64,000 bases of DNA from Paraburkholderia flagellata (GCF_021390645.1 NZ_JAJEJT010000004.1:372001-436000), one strand, 5' to 3'; positions 36,571-45,409 are shown, counted from the stretch's first letter. Notes: a model not told the origin generated them from the letters alone. Numbers and translations are program-made.

Positions 36571-37422
36571 ATGTTTCCCATTCCGGTCGACAAATGGAAG
36601 CCCGCGTCGCGCCGCCTGTACAAACTCTCGCTGCCCGTGGCGCTCATCATCTGGCTGCTGCCGCTCATTGCCGTTCTGGTCACTTCGGTGCGTTCCACCG
36701 ATGAACTGAGCGAAGGCAACTACTGGGGCTGGCCGAAGCACTTCGCGATGGTCGAGAACTATCGCGATGCGCTCACGACTTCGCCCATGCTCCATTACTT
36801 CTGGAACAGCGTGCAGATCACGCTGCCCGCCGTGGCCGGAGCCATCGCGCTCGCGGCGCTGGCGGGCTATGCGCTGGCCATCTACCGCTTTCCGGGCAAT
36901 TCGGCACTGTTCGCGACCTTCGTTGCAGGCAACTTCGTGCCGATCCAGGTGCTGATGATTCCGGTGCGGGACCTCACACTGAAGCTAGGTCTCTACAACA
37001 CGGTGGGAGGCCTGATTCTGTTTCATCTTTCGTTTCAGACCGGTTTTTGCGCGCTGTTCCTGCGCAATTTCATCAAGCAACTGCCGTTCGAGCTCGTCGA
37101 GGCCGCGCGCATCGAGGGCGCGAACGAATGGACCGTGTTCGTGCGCATCGTGCTGCCGCTCATTCGCCCGGCGCTCGCCGCGCTTGCCATTCTCGTGTTC
37201 ACGTTCGTCTGGAACGACTACTTCTGGGCGCTGTGCCTGACTCAGGGCGACGACGCCGCGCCGATCACCGTGGGCGTTGCGGCGCTCAAGGGTCAGTGGA
37301 CGACGGCATGGAACCTCGTTTCGGCGGGTTCGGTCCTGGCCGCCCTGCCTTCTGTGATGATGTTCTTCGCGATGCAAAAGCACTTCGTGGCAGGGCTCAC
37401 GTTCGGCGCGACCAAGGGCTGA
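36571..37422 (+). CDS. Sugar ABC transporter permease (MalG/UgpE type)
   Basis: 283-aa permease with six helices and the EAA loop EAARIEGANEWTVFVRIVLPLI. Last gene of the operon. With the partner permease, the ATPase at 30964 and the binding protein at 34222 it forms a complete importer. Confidence 0.92.
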   Translation: MFPIPVDKWKPASRRLYKLSLPVALIIWLLPLIAVLVTSVRSTDELSEGNYWGWPKHFAMVENYRDALTTSPMLHYFWNSVQITLPAVAGAIALAALAGYALAIYRFPGNSALFATFVAGNFVPIQVLMIPVRDLTLKLGLYNTVGGLILFHLSFQTGFCALFLRNFIKQLPFELVEAARIEGANEWTVFVRIVLPLIRPALAALAILVFTFVWNDYFWALCLTQGDDAAPITVGVAALKGQWTTAWNLVSAGSVLAALPSVMMFFAMQKHFVAGLTFGATKG

Positions 37423-37514
37423 ACGGTTGCTGAAAGGCGGGGCGATTTGACTTCGGCGCGGCGCTACGGTCCAATTTGGAGCCCGACGCAAGTCACGCCC
37501 GCAAGGAATGCCCC

Positions 37515-38030
37515 ATGCAGCAAAACGAACCGGCCCCGCGGCCGACGCAGCCCGCGACGGAGCCCAAACCCGCCGCGCAACTGCCCGCAGCGCTCGTGCG
37601 CGAATTCGACGGCGATCACCTCGAAGCGCGCCTCGCCGATGCAGTTCGCCTTTCGACCGTAAGCGAGGACGGCTGGCCGCACGGCGCGCAACTGAGCGCG
37701 GGCGAGATCCTGGCCGTGGACGCCACCACGCTGCTCATCGCCGTCTGGCCGCAGTCCAGCACCACAGCCAATCTCGTGCGCGACGCACGCCTCACGCTTT
37801 CGCTCGTGCATGACGGTGCGCTGCTGGAGATACGCGCACGCGCTCACGCTGTGGCGCAGCGGCAAACGGCGCTCGAACTGAGCGTATTTCGCGTGGAAAT
37901 CGAGTCTGTCACCGAGCATCGCGCGAAATACGCCGAGGTGCTGAGCGGCGTGACGTTCCGGCTCTACGAACCCGATCGCGTACTGGCGCGCTGGCGCGAG
38001 CAGATCGCGATGCTGCGTGCATTTGCCTGA
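37515..38030 (+). CDS. Pyridoxamine 5'-phosphate oxidase-fold protein
   Basis: 171-aa protein, start at 37515 (AAGGA upstream). After a Pro-rich N-tail, LADAVRLSTVSEDGWPHGAQLSAGEIL and the following strands look like the split-barrel FMN-binding fold. Function unknown; not the vitamin B6 enzyme itself. It follows the galactoside operon by 92 bp and may be independent. Confidence 0.6.
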   Translation: MQQNEPAPRPTQPATEPKPAAQLPAALVREFDGDHLEARLADAVRLSTVSEDGWPHGAQLSAGEILAVDATTLLIAVWPQSSTTANLVRDARLTLSLVHDGALLEIRARAHAVAQRQTALELSVFRVEIESVTEHRAKYAEVLSGVTFRLYEPDRVLARWREQIAMLRAFA

Positions 38031-38154
38031 GTTTGCATGAGGCGCGAGGCGAAGGCTTCGTGATGTTGTCATCGTCGATGTGCTAGCGTGTTCTGCGGGG
38101 CGCGCGCTTCATGGGCTCGTCGCCACGCGAGAGACAAACGCTACCGGACCAACG

Positions 38155-38958
38155 ATGCAGACCACGGTACTCACAGACTGGCAGCAGTTCATGGCGCTGA
38201 CCACGCAGCTCGACGGCTGGGCGTTTCGCGGCCAGCAGAACGCGCAGTGGCACCTCGAAAGCTCGCTCACGCGCTACATGCGCGACTACGTTGGCGACCG
38301 CCTGCAGTGGCGCCAGCGCGAGGAGCGCGCCATTCGCGTGTTTCGCCGCAAGGCGCACAACTTCCTCGCGCATCCGGACCTGCTCAAGGACGACCTTCGC
38401 TGCCTCGCGCTCATGCAGCACCACGGCGCGCCCACGCGGCTGCTCGATTTCACCAAGAGCCCGTTCGTCGCGGCTTTTTTCGCGCTGGAGCGCGCAACCG
38501 GCGACGCGGCCGTCTACGCGCTGAACACGCCCGCGCTCTGGAACAGCCGCGCGCTGCCCAAAGCCAATCCCACGCTCACGCGCGACGTGATCGACCCGCG
38601 AGCACACGACAACTTCGAACGCTATTTCTTTAGCAATACGAATGAAATCCTCTGGTCGGGCGAACCCACGGAGATGGACGACCGGCTCGTCGCGCAGTCG
38701 GGCACCTTCGTCGTGCCGGGCGTGATCGACAAGCCGTTGCAGGCGATTCTCGAAGGCTACGAGAGCCACGAGGAACTGCTGCACAAGATCGTGCTGCCCG
38801 AGCGCATCCGCATGGACGCGATGAAGTGGCTCTATCGTATGAACATCACGAATGCGTCGCTGTTTCCGGGGCTCGACGGGCTTGCGCGATCCATTGCGGT
38901 GGAACTGGAGATCGTATGGTCGGGCATGGTGGTGCCGATTGCGGGCTCAACGAGCTGA
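38155..38958 (+). CDS. FRG-domain protein
   Basis: 267-aa protein, start at 38155. The domain-naming motif is present as GWAFRGQQNAQWHLESSL near residues 23-40, and GAPTRLLDFTKSPFVAAFFAL near 90-110 is the second conserved block. FRG domains occur alone or fused in poorly understood proteins, some near mobile or defence genes. It stands alone between a PPOX-like gene and a YCII gene, at the edge of the accessory region. Confidence 0.75.
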   Translation: MQTTVLTDWQQFMALTTQLDGWAFRGQQNAQWHLESSLTRYMRDYVGDRLQWRQREERAIRVFRRKAHNFLAHPDLLKDDLRCLALMQHHGAPTRLLDFTKSPFVAAFFALERATGDAAVYALNTPALWNSRALPKANPTLTRDVIDPRAHDNFERYFFSNTNEILWSGEPTEMDDRLVAQSGTFVVPGVIDKPLQAILEGYESHEELLHKIVLPERIRMDAMKWLYRMNITNASLFPGLDGLARSIAVELEIVWSGMVVPIAGSTS

Positions 38959-38978
38959 AGACCCCGTATCGGCCACGC

Positions 38979-39275
38979 TCACGGCATTTCGGGCCGCGGC
39001 AGATTGAGGCCGGGCGCGAGTCGCGTGGCCTTGAATGCCGTCACTTCGTAGGTGGCGACGCCTTGTTGCGCAAAGGGATCGGCGGCGAGCAGCGCATCGA
39101 GTCGCTCGCGCGGCATGTGCGAGGCGATGATCACGCCGCCGTCGCGCGGCATTTTTGGGCCGGCGGCAATGAAATTGCCCGCTTCGAACTGCGCATCGAG
39201 GTAGGCGCGATGCGCGGGAAGGGCGTCGTCGATGCGTTCGAGCGAGGCGGTATAGATCAGCGAAACGATGTACAT
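38979..39275 (-). CDS. YCII-family protein
   Basis: 98-aa YciI-like protein. The pattern MYIVSLIYTASLERIDDALPAHRAYL, then GNFIAAGPKMPRDGGVII and DPFAQQGVATYEVTAFKA matches the family, with the conserved His in PAHRAYL and Asp in ADPF. Small cytoplasmic protein of unclear function. Convergent with the FRG gene. Confidence 0.8.
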   Translation of the reverse strand: MYIVSLIYTASLERIDDALPAHRAYLDAQFEAGNFIAAGPKMPRDGGVIIASHMPRERLDALLAADPFAQQGVATYEVTAFKATRLAPGLNLPRPEMP

Positions 39276-39310
39276 GGGCGGTCGATAGAAAGCGGGAGAA
39301 AGCGCCTATG

Positions 39311-39385
39311 TTAGCGCGCGAGGCCACGCAACGCGGCAAGCTGCAACAGCATGATCGTCTTGCCGTCCACGATCTCGCTGGCGGC
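39311..39385 (-). pseudogene. Relic: C-terminal end of a NUDIX (NudK-like) gene
   Basis: The minus strand reads SEIVDGKTIMLLQLAALRG followed by LAR and a stop. This is nearly the C-terminus of the intact NUDIX protein at 50383-50982 (GEIVDGKTIMLVQHLALRR). An in-frame TAA directly precedes the stretch, so only about 24 codons survive. The rest of the gene was lost, probably when the neighbouring DNA was inserted or rearranged. Confidence 0.6.
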
Positions 39386-39388
39386 TTA

Positions 39389-39585
39389 CGGCGAAGTTGA
39401 CGAGCGCATACAGGCGGCCATGAACGGACGATGCCGAGCATGAAACCAGCGTCCGCATAGTGCAGAGGGCCGGTCACTAGCGGTATAAGCGCATTGGCGC
39501 GGCCGTAGGCGATGAAGGCCGTTCACCCTTGGATGCTGTGGGTGGCGGCGCTTCGCGGTCCGCCGCTTTGCGGCTACCCCAAGTT
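39389..39585 (-). other. Scar region with broken coding-like fragments
   Basis: No intact gene. The minus strand shows protein-like pieces in different frames, such as AFIAYGRANALIPLVTGPLH and HGRLYALVNFAVSR, separated by a frame change. This looks like a decayed gene between the YCII gene and the lower-G+C SDR/TetR pair. Family not recognised. Confidence 0.4.
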
Positions 39586-40359
39586 TCAGAGCCGGGCACC
39601 ACCCGTCGCGTCGATGACCTGTCCCGTGATCCATCGAGCGTCAGGCGACGCAACGAAGGCGATGATGTCTGCCACGTCGGCAGGTTGACCGACACGAGAG
39701 AACACCGACAGGGCTTCCGCGCCGGCTCGTGCTTCGGGAATCGTGATCCAGTCCGCGTTCATGTCGGTCTCCGTGACGCCCGGCATTACCGTATTGACCG
39801 TGATGCCACGAGGACCGAACTCGGGTGCAAGCGCGAGCGTTAGTGTTTGAATTGCGCCCTTCGACGCCGCGTAGGCGGGATGTGTCGGCGCCGCGACACG
39901 CGTAAAGCCCGTCGAAATGTTGATGATCCGTCCGTTATCGCGGATATGATCAGCAGCCGCCTGGATCAGGAAGAACGGCGCCTTAAAGTTAATCGTCAGC
40001 AACTCGTCAAAGGTGGACTCACTGGTCTGCGCCAGCGAAACGGCAGGCGCCACACCGGCATTGTTGACAAGAATGTCGAGCCGAGGCTCACCGGTAGCGG
40101 CGACAGCAGCCCTTGAGAACTGCTCCCAAAGGCTGTCCGTCGCTTCCTTACCACCTCTAAGATCGGCCTTGATGCCGACGGCTTTGGCACCAAGACGCTC
40201 GATCTCCCGGATCGTCGCTGCGGCCGCATCGCTGTTGGCGCCATAGTGCACACCGATCAGAGCGGCACCTTCTCGTGCGAAGGCCAGCGCTGCTGCGCGG
40301 CCGATCCCACGTGAGCCTCCGGTGATAAGGGCAACCTTGCTTGAAAGTTTTCCAGACAT
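39586..40359 (-). CDS. Short-chain dehydrogenase/reductase
   Basis: 257-aa classical SDR: cofactor motif TGGSRGIGRAAALAF, NNAGVAP, active-site Tyr-x3-Lys in YAASKGAIQ and the C-terminal GQVIDATGG. Substrate unknown. Divergent from a TetR gene across a 93-bp gap with a perfect palindrome, the usual layout for a TetR-controlled reductase. Its surroundings are lower in G+C than the genes on either side of the region. Confidence 0.88.
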   Translation of the reverse strand: MSGKLSSKVALITGGSRGIGRAAALAFAREGAALIGVHYGANSDAAAATIREIERLGAKAVGIKADLRGGKEATDSLWEQFSRAAVAATGEPRLDILVNNAGVAPAVSLAQTSESTFDELLTINFKAPFFLIQAAADHIRDNGRIINISTGFTRVAAPTHPAYAASKGAIQTLTLALAPEFGPRGITVNTVMPGVTETDMNADWITIPEARAGAEALSVFSRVGQPADVADIIAFVASPDARWITGQVIDATGGARL

Positions 40360-40386
40360 CGATCACTCCGTTTCCGATTGATTGGC

Positions 40387-40398
40387 TAGTGATCACTA
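40387..40398. promoter_or_regulatory. Palindromic TetR-type operator
   Basis: TAGTGATCACTA is a perfect 12-bp palindrome beside the A/T-rich ATAATATT, between the divergent SDR and TetR genes. Confidence 0.5.
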
Positions 40399-40452
40399 TA
40401 ATATTGAGCGGCAGGGAGCGCTGTCAATGCTTTTTATAGGACTCGATATAAA

Positions 40453-41076
40453 ATGATTGGATCACCTCGAAAACGCGGCCGGCCCAGGACGCTGGACCGC
40501 GATGTCGGGCTCGATATCGCGGCGCGACTGTTTTGGGAGCGGGGATACGAGGGGACATCGATAGCCGACCTAACGGAGGCCATGGGCATCACGCCTCCGT
40601 CGCTCTACGCGACGTTCGGTTCAAAGGATGATTTGTTTAGACAGGCACTCGACCGTAACAGTGAGCGTGAGAACCAAAATCGACTTGGCGCTCTGCAAGG
40701 GCATCTATCGGCTTACGACGCTATAGCGTTTTACTTGCACGATGCAGCGGCGGGTTTTACTGACCCCAGCAAGCCACGGGGGTGCATGGTGTCAACTGCC
40801 GTTCTTCAGCATGGCGACAAGAGCGAGGCTGCAGCGCGAGAAGTCGCTGCACGGCGCGATCTCGCAATACAGTTGATCAAGAAACGCTTTGACCGCGCTG
40901 TTGCCGAGGGGGAACTAGCAACCGGGACCGACACCGAGGCACTCGCACGCTTTTACGCAGCCATCGTGCAGGGCATGTCTGCGCAAGCATGTGACGGAGC
41001 GTGTTCAGAGACATTGAAGCGTTTGGCCGATGTTGCGTTGTCAGCATGGCCAGGACGACAACTTTCCAGGACCTAG
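40453..41076 (+). CDS. TetR-family regulator
   Basis: 207-aa TetR regulator. HTH: LDIAARLFWERGYEGTSIADLTEAMGITPPSLYATFGSKDDLFRQAL near residues 17-63. The C-terminal part (CMVSTAVLQHG, ARFYAAIVQGMSAQACDGA) resembles the AcrR/ComR-like subgroup. It probably represses the divergent SDR gene. Codon use is less G/C-biased than the flanks, so the pair is a likely acquisition. Confidence 0.88.
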   Translation: MIGSPRKRGRPRTLDRDVGLDIAARLFWERGYEGTSIADLTEAMGITPPSLYATFGSKDDLFRQALDRNSERENQNRLGALQGHLSAYDAIAFYLHDAAAGFTDPSKPRGCMVSTAVLQHGDKSEAAAREVAARRDLAIQLIKKRFDRAVAEGELATGTDTEALARFYAAIVQGMSAQACDGACSETLKRLADVALSAWPGRQLSRT

Positions 41077-41592
41077 GCGGCTGCTTTGGGACGCCCCACG
41101 GACTCTTGCGAACGAGATTCGAGCGGCACAAACCGCTCCGCTGGATATGGGCCGATGGTCCTATAGAGAAACCACGCGAGAGGCTGCACGATTCGGTTCA
41201 TGCGAACGGAATCGTCACAGGAAAGCGCGTCGACGACACTGCTGAACCGGCCAGCCTGGCGGAACCCCGTAACGAATCTGTCACACGCGTCTGCCAGTGT
41301 GTTGAGGGATACCCATGACAACATTGAACGCTACAAGCGTTTCTTGCCATATATTCGTAAGCATTCCTTTCATTCAATCGTCGTTCTACGCAAGACGTCC
41401 TGATTTCCCCGTCGTCGCTCTGTATCGAGACTCGTTCACCACAATATTAGATCGGCACAATTCGCCTCTTATCCAAAGCGACTCGCTCAGCATTACTCTG
41501 CTTGCACGAGTCGTAGACGTCTGCGTCCGATCGGACCCTCGCGACGGCGCACGCGTCCTCTCCCACTCGTTTGCGGACCAGAAGGTGATGCA
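41077..41592. other. Lower-G+C gene-free stretch upstream of the DUF3141 gene
   Basis: 516 bp with no gene I can support. It holds an open frame of 83 codons on the minus strand (41073-41324) without recognisable motifs, A/T-rich segments around 41330-41460, and the perfect palindrome GTCCGATCGGAC (41525-41536) located 56 bp before the DUF3141 start, a possible operator. Confidence 0.4.
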
Positions 41593-44013
41593 ATGACAGA
41601 CGTAGCCAATCAATATGCACGTAGCCAGGAAATCGGACGCAAGGTTGCCCGGCTTCTCGCAAAACGATCGGAAGTCGCGCAAACCCAATTCAATCAGCGG
41701 TCGGCTGATGCGGCGGGGCGGCTTCGCGACGACGGCAAACCAGTTTCGGGTAGTCCCGCATGGACCACTGCGGTTGATCCCCTGGCCGGGTACCGCTACG
41801 CAACGGATCTCGTTGAGCGTTCCGTCCTCTTCTGGGATACCTTGCGTCAACGTGGCAATGCGTTCGTCGACCAGGCGCGCCAGGGTCTTCAACCCGTCCT
41901 GCATTTCGAACACGAACTCGTCGTCGACGGCCGGAAGCTAGCGCGGCCGGTCAACTACGCGCTCGTTCGCCTGCTGCCTCCTGAGGGAGTCGTCATCGAC
42001 GTTAGCAAGCGTCCTTATGTGATCATCGACCCGCGCGCGGGCCACGGCCCTGGCATAGGCGGTTTCAAGGACGACTCGCAGGCCGGAGTGGCACTCAAGG
42101 CTGGCCACTACGTGTATTTCGTCATCTTCTTTCGCGACCCGGAGCCCGGCCAGACGCTGCTCGACGTCTGCGCGGCAGAAGAACAATTCATCAGAAAGGT
42201 GCGTGAACTGCACCCGGACAGCCCAAAACCGGCGATCGTCGGAAACTGCCAGGGCGGGTGGGCTGCCATGATGGTGGCGAGTTCCGACCCGGACCACACC
42301 GGGCCGCTCGTCATCAACGGCGCTCCGATGTCGTACTGGAGCGGCGCGTGGAGCGAAGGGGAGGGCGACAATCCCATGCGCTACTCCGGCGGCATGCTCG
42401 GCGGCACGTGGCTCGCGTCGCTGACTGCAGATCTTGGCAACGGCAAGTTCGACGGCGCTCATCTCGTGCAGAACTTCGAGAACCTCAATCCCGCCAACAG
42501 CCTGTGGGACAAGTACTATCACCTGTTCGACAACATCGATACCGAACCGCCGCGCTTCCTCGATTTCGAGCGCTGGTGGGGCGGCTATTACCTGATGAAC
42601 CGCGAGGAAATTGAGTGGATCACGCGCAACCTGTTCGTCGGTAACAAACTCTGGTCGGGCGAGGTTCGCGGACTCGACGGGGCGGCGTTCGACCTTCGAG
42701 ACATCAAGTCGCCGATCATTCTGTTCGCATCGCTTGGCGACAACATTACGCCGCCCCAACAGGCATTCAACTGGGTCGCCGACGTCTACGGAAGCACTGA
42801 GGAAATCAAGGCGCGCGGTCAGGTGATCGTCGGGCTCGTGCACCAGAGCATCGGCCATCTCGGCATCTTCGTCTCGGGCAAAGTCGCGAAGAAGGAACAC
42901 CAGCAGATCGCTTCAGTACTCGAAGCGATCGAAGCATTCCCGCCCGGTCTTTACGGTATGGAGATTGCCGAGCGCCGGGGCGAGAACGGAAAGATCGAAT
43001 ATGACGTGTCGTTCCGGGAGTATCGGCTCGAGGATATCGTTGAGCGCCTGAACCGGTTCGAGCGTACCGACGAACATCCGTTCGAGGCCGTCAAGCGCGT
43101 ATCGGAGTTGAATCAGCGCGCGTACGAGCTATTCCTGCAGCCCTGGGTAAGGGCGATGTCGAACGAAACGACGGCGAACCTGCAGCGGCAGTTTCATCCA
43201 CTGCGCGCGCAACGCTGGGCGTTCTCGGACATGAATCCGTGGCTAGCGTGGCTTGGGCCGACCGCAGAGGCGGTCAGGGCGAAGCGCCTCGCGCAAGCCC
43301 ATGAGGAAACGCCGTTGAAGGAGCTCGAGCACTATGGATCAGAAATGATCAGTGCATCGCTTGACTTCTATCGCGCAATGCGCGACGCCATGACGGAGAG
43401 CGCCTTCTTTTCGTTCTACGGCAACATGTTCGTCATCGAACAGGGCGACGAGGCGCAAGCGAGGCCCATCGAGGCAGCAGGGGCCCCGCGCGATCTGTCC
43501 TTCGTGAAGGACGCGTTGGCGTCGATGACCGAGGGCGGCTATACGGAAGCGCTTGCGCGTGCCGCTTGCCTGCTCGCGCGCCGTGGCGAGCCGCTCCCGC
43601 TTGCGCGGCTTGTCCTGCGGCACGAACTCGCGAAGGACTATGCCGCGTATCTGCCCCAGCTCCCCGGCGACCAGTGGAGGCGCGTGCGCGGTGAGCAGGA
43701 AATCATCGTGCGTTACGAGCCGGAGCAGGCGCTCGCCACGCTGCCACATTTGCTGGAAGACCCGAAAGACCGCGAGAAACTCCTTGAACTGGCTGAAAAG
43801 CTTTTGGCCGACAGACGCGTTCAGGAAACGGAGCCTACCGCTGCGCAGCTCAGCATGCTCGACAAGATCCGTTCGTCCTTGCCGCTGGAGCGTGGATCCC
43901 CGTCACGGTCAGCCACATCGATGCATGAGGTTCCTGAAGCACCGCGCGCCCGCGTGACACCGGGGCTCAAGGAGGCATCGCGAATAGTGAACACGAAAAG
44001 TACGACCGGCTGA
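41593..44013 (+). CDS. DUF3141 protein with PHA-synthase-like hydrolase domain
   Basis: 806-aa protein. Residues about 120-450 form an alpha/beta-hydrolase domain resembling poly(hydroxyalkanoate) synthases. The nucleophile elbow is GNCQGGWAAM with Cys219, the G-x-C-x-G form used by PhaC. Late residues (GDNITPPQQAFNWV, then GLVHQSIGHLGIFVS) would supply Asp and His. The remaining 350 residues are DUF3141-specific. In other Burkholderiales the gene clusters with phosphate acetyltransferase, acetate kinase and fabI; here only an ackA fragment and fabI follow. Whether it makes or mobilises polyester is not established. Confidence 0.8.
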   Translation: MTDVANQYARSQEIGRKVARLLAKRSEVAQTQFNQRSADAAGRLRDDGKPVSGSPAWTTAVDPLAGYRYATDLVERSVLFWDTLRQRGNAFVDQARQGLQPVLHFEHELVVDGRKLARPVNYALVRLLPPEGVVIDVSKRPYVIIDPRAGHGPGIGGFKDDSQAGVALKAGHYVYFVIFFRDPEPGQTLLDVCAAEEQFIRKVRELHPDSPKPAIVGNCQGGWAAMMVASSDPDHTGPLVINGAPMSYWSGAWSEGEGDNPMRYSGGMLGGTWLASLTADLGNGKFDGAHLVQNFENLNPANSLWDKYYHLFDNIDTEPPRFLDFERWWGGYYLMNREEIEWITRNLFVGNKLWSGEVRGLDGAAFDLRDIKSPIILFASLGDNITPPQQAFNWVADVYGSTEEIKARGQVIVGLVHQSIGHLGIFVSGKVAKKEHQQIASVLEAIEAFPPGLYGMEIAERRGENGKIEYDVSFREYRLEDIVERLNRFERTDEHPFEAVKRVSELNQRAYELFLQPWVRAMSNETTANLQRQFHPLRAQRWAFSDMNPWLAWLGPTAEAVRAKRLAQAHEETPLKELEHYGSEMISASLDFYRAMRDAMTESAFFSFYGNMFVIEQGDEAQARPIEAAGAPRDLSFVKDALASMTEGGYTEALARAACLLARRGEPLPLARLVLRHELAKDYAAYLPQLPGDQWRRVRGEQEIIVRYEPEQALATLPHLLEDPKDREKLLELAEKLLADRRVQETEPTAAQLSMLDKIRSSLPLERGSPSRSATSMHEVPEAPRARVTPGLKEASRIVNTKSTTG

Positions 44014-44080
44014 TTGCCACTTGCCGGTCTCTGCCGCCGCTGGCCACCGCCATGGCACATCCCTGCGATCCAGGCTCTCT

Positions 44081-44221
44081 ATCGAGGGCGCGTTGCAGGG
44101 ACTCGACGTGCTGGTTTTCGCGGCGGGCATCGGCGAGCACACTCCGGAGATCCGGCGGCGAGCCTGCGAACAGGCATGCTGGTGCGCAGTGGAAATAGAC
44201 AGCAGTGCGAACGAGTCGTGA
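44081..44221 (+). pseudogene. ackA: Acetate kinase fragment
   Basis: 46 codons, IEGALQGLDVLVFAAGIGEH then TPEIRRRAC, match the C-terminal region of acetate/propionate kinases around the TAGIGE(N/H) motif. The upstream 300 or so residues and the extreme C-terminus are missing, and the frame ends early at TGA 44219-44221. It lies between DUF3141 and fabI, where intact clusters carry pta and ackA, so a deletion probably removed pta and most of ackA. Confidence 0.75.
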
Positions 44222-44249
44222 GTCTGCATGATTGCCAAAGGGGAGTCTA

Positions 44250-45032
44250 ATGAGCCTGAACATTCAACATCCGGTCCTGTCGGGCAAGAAGGCGCTGGTG
44301 ACGGGCATCGCCAACGAACATTCGATTGCCTATGGCTGCGCGAAGGCGTTCCGTGAAGTGGGCGCCGATCTCGCGATTACCTATGCCGACGAAAAGGCCA
44401 GGTCATATGTAGAGCCGCTGGCTAAAGATCTCCAGGCGCCCATTTTCATGCCGCTGAACGTGGCGCAGCAAGATGAACTGGAAGCGGTATTCGATCGTAT
44501 TGCGAGTGAATGGGGCGAACTCGACATACTCGTGCATTCCGTCGCATGGGCGCCGAAGAGCGATCTGCAGGGAGGGCTGCTCAACTGCTCCGCTGAGGGC
44601 TTTGCGGCGGCCATGGATATTTCATGCCATTCATTCGTGCGGATGGCCCGGCTTGCCGCGCCGCTGATGAAGAACGGCGGTTCCATGTTCGCGATGAGCT
44701 ATTACGGCGCGAACAAGGTGGTTCCCAACTACAACGTCATGGGCCCGGTCAAGGCGGCGCTGGAAGCGTGCGCGCGCTATCTGGCGTATGAACTGGGGCC
44801 GCAGCAGATCCGTGTGCACGCCGTGTCGCCCGGGCCCCTGAAAACCCGCGCCGCGTCCGGCCTGAAGGACTTTGATGTGCTCCTGACGCAAGCGGCGGAA
44901 CGTGCGCCGCTTGGCGAACTGGTCGATATCATGGACGTAGGCTTCACCTGCGCGTATCTCGCGACGCCTTATGCCCGGCGATTATCCGGCGAGACGCTCT
45001 ACGTCGACGGCGGCGTTCACATCATGGCGTAG
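44250..45032 (+). CDS. fabI: Enoyl-ACP reductase FabI
   Basis: 260-aa reductase, start at 44250 with GGGGAG upstream. Cofactor motif ALVTGIANEHSIAYGCAKAF and the FabI active site Tyr-x6-Met-x2-x-Lys (YNVMGPVKAALEA) are clear. It reduces trans-2-enoyl-ACP with NAD(P)H in fatty-acid synthesis. Its place behind DUF3141 and an ackA relic suggests a second, conditionally used fabI rather than the housekeeping copy; this is inference. Confidence 0.9.
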   Translation: MSLNIQHPVLSGKKALVTGIANEHSIAYGCAKAFREVGADLAITYADEKARSYVEPLAKDLQAPIFMPLNVAQQDELEAVFDRIASEWGELDILVHSVAWAPKSDLQGGLLNCSAEGFAAAMDISCHSFVRMARLAAPLMKNGGSMFAMSYYGANKVVPNYNVMGPVKAALEACARYLAYELGPQQIRVHAVSPGPLKTRAASGLKDFDVLLTQAAERAPLGELVDIMDVGFTCAYLATPYARRLSGETLYVDGGVHIMA

Positions 45033-45409
45033 GTGCACGACGCGCTAGCGTTGTTGCGTGAGGGGGCGCGGTTCTTCACGCTTCAATTCGCGCGCGTTGC
45101 CGCGTCGATGTGCAATCCCGCAGGCAGCGCTGGTTTCACCCGCTGAGCCAAAACCATTCTCCGTTTTTCGATACGGGCCAGCCGTCAGGTCTGTTTCTGC
45201 GTGCCGCAAACGGGGACTCGCTGAATCCTTTGCCCGATATACCGTGCGGCGCGTTCGCCCCAAGGCTGGCAGCCAGTTCAAACAATTGGACCAAGGTCCT
45301 ATACCTCGAGATTGACCTCACTGATACGCTGGGTCAATCATGCTCGTGGATCCCACTCCGATCGCGCCGTGCATCGTCGCTGTTGGCGGCCAGCCAGGTA
45401 GACTTGATC
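45033..45409. other. Gene-free control region upstream of the outer-membrane protein
   Basis: 377 bp. No gene is supported, though the reading frame of the downstream protein stays open through most of it. It contains the GGACC inverted repeat annotated separately at 45285-45302. Confidence 0.45.
45285..45302 (+). promoter_or_regulatory. 18-bp inverted-repeat element, copy 1
   Basis: ATTGGACCAAGGTCCTAT. It matches the element at 46497-46514 at 16 of 18 positions. Symmetry is ATnGGAC-N4-GTCCnAT. It lies 108 bp before the ATG of the outer-membrane protein gene. A binding site for a shared regulator is likely; the regulator is not identified. Confidence 0.55.

Noticed and set aside
39389..39585. 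The scar region as an insertion-sequence remnant
   Set aside because: No terminal inverted repeats, target duplication or transposase motifs were found; decayed coding DNA is all that can be said.
41073..41324. 83-codon minus-strand frame after the TetR gene
   Set aside because: No ribosome site, no family resemblance, and it overlaps the end of the TetR gene; kept only as part of the gene-free stretch.
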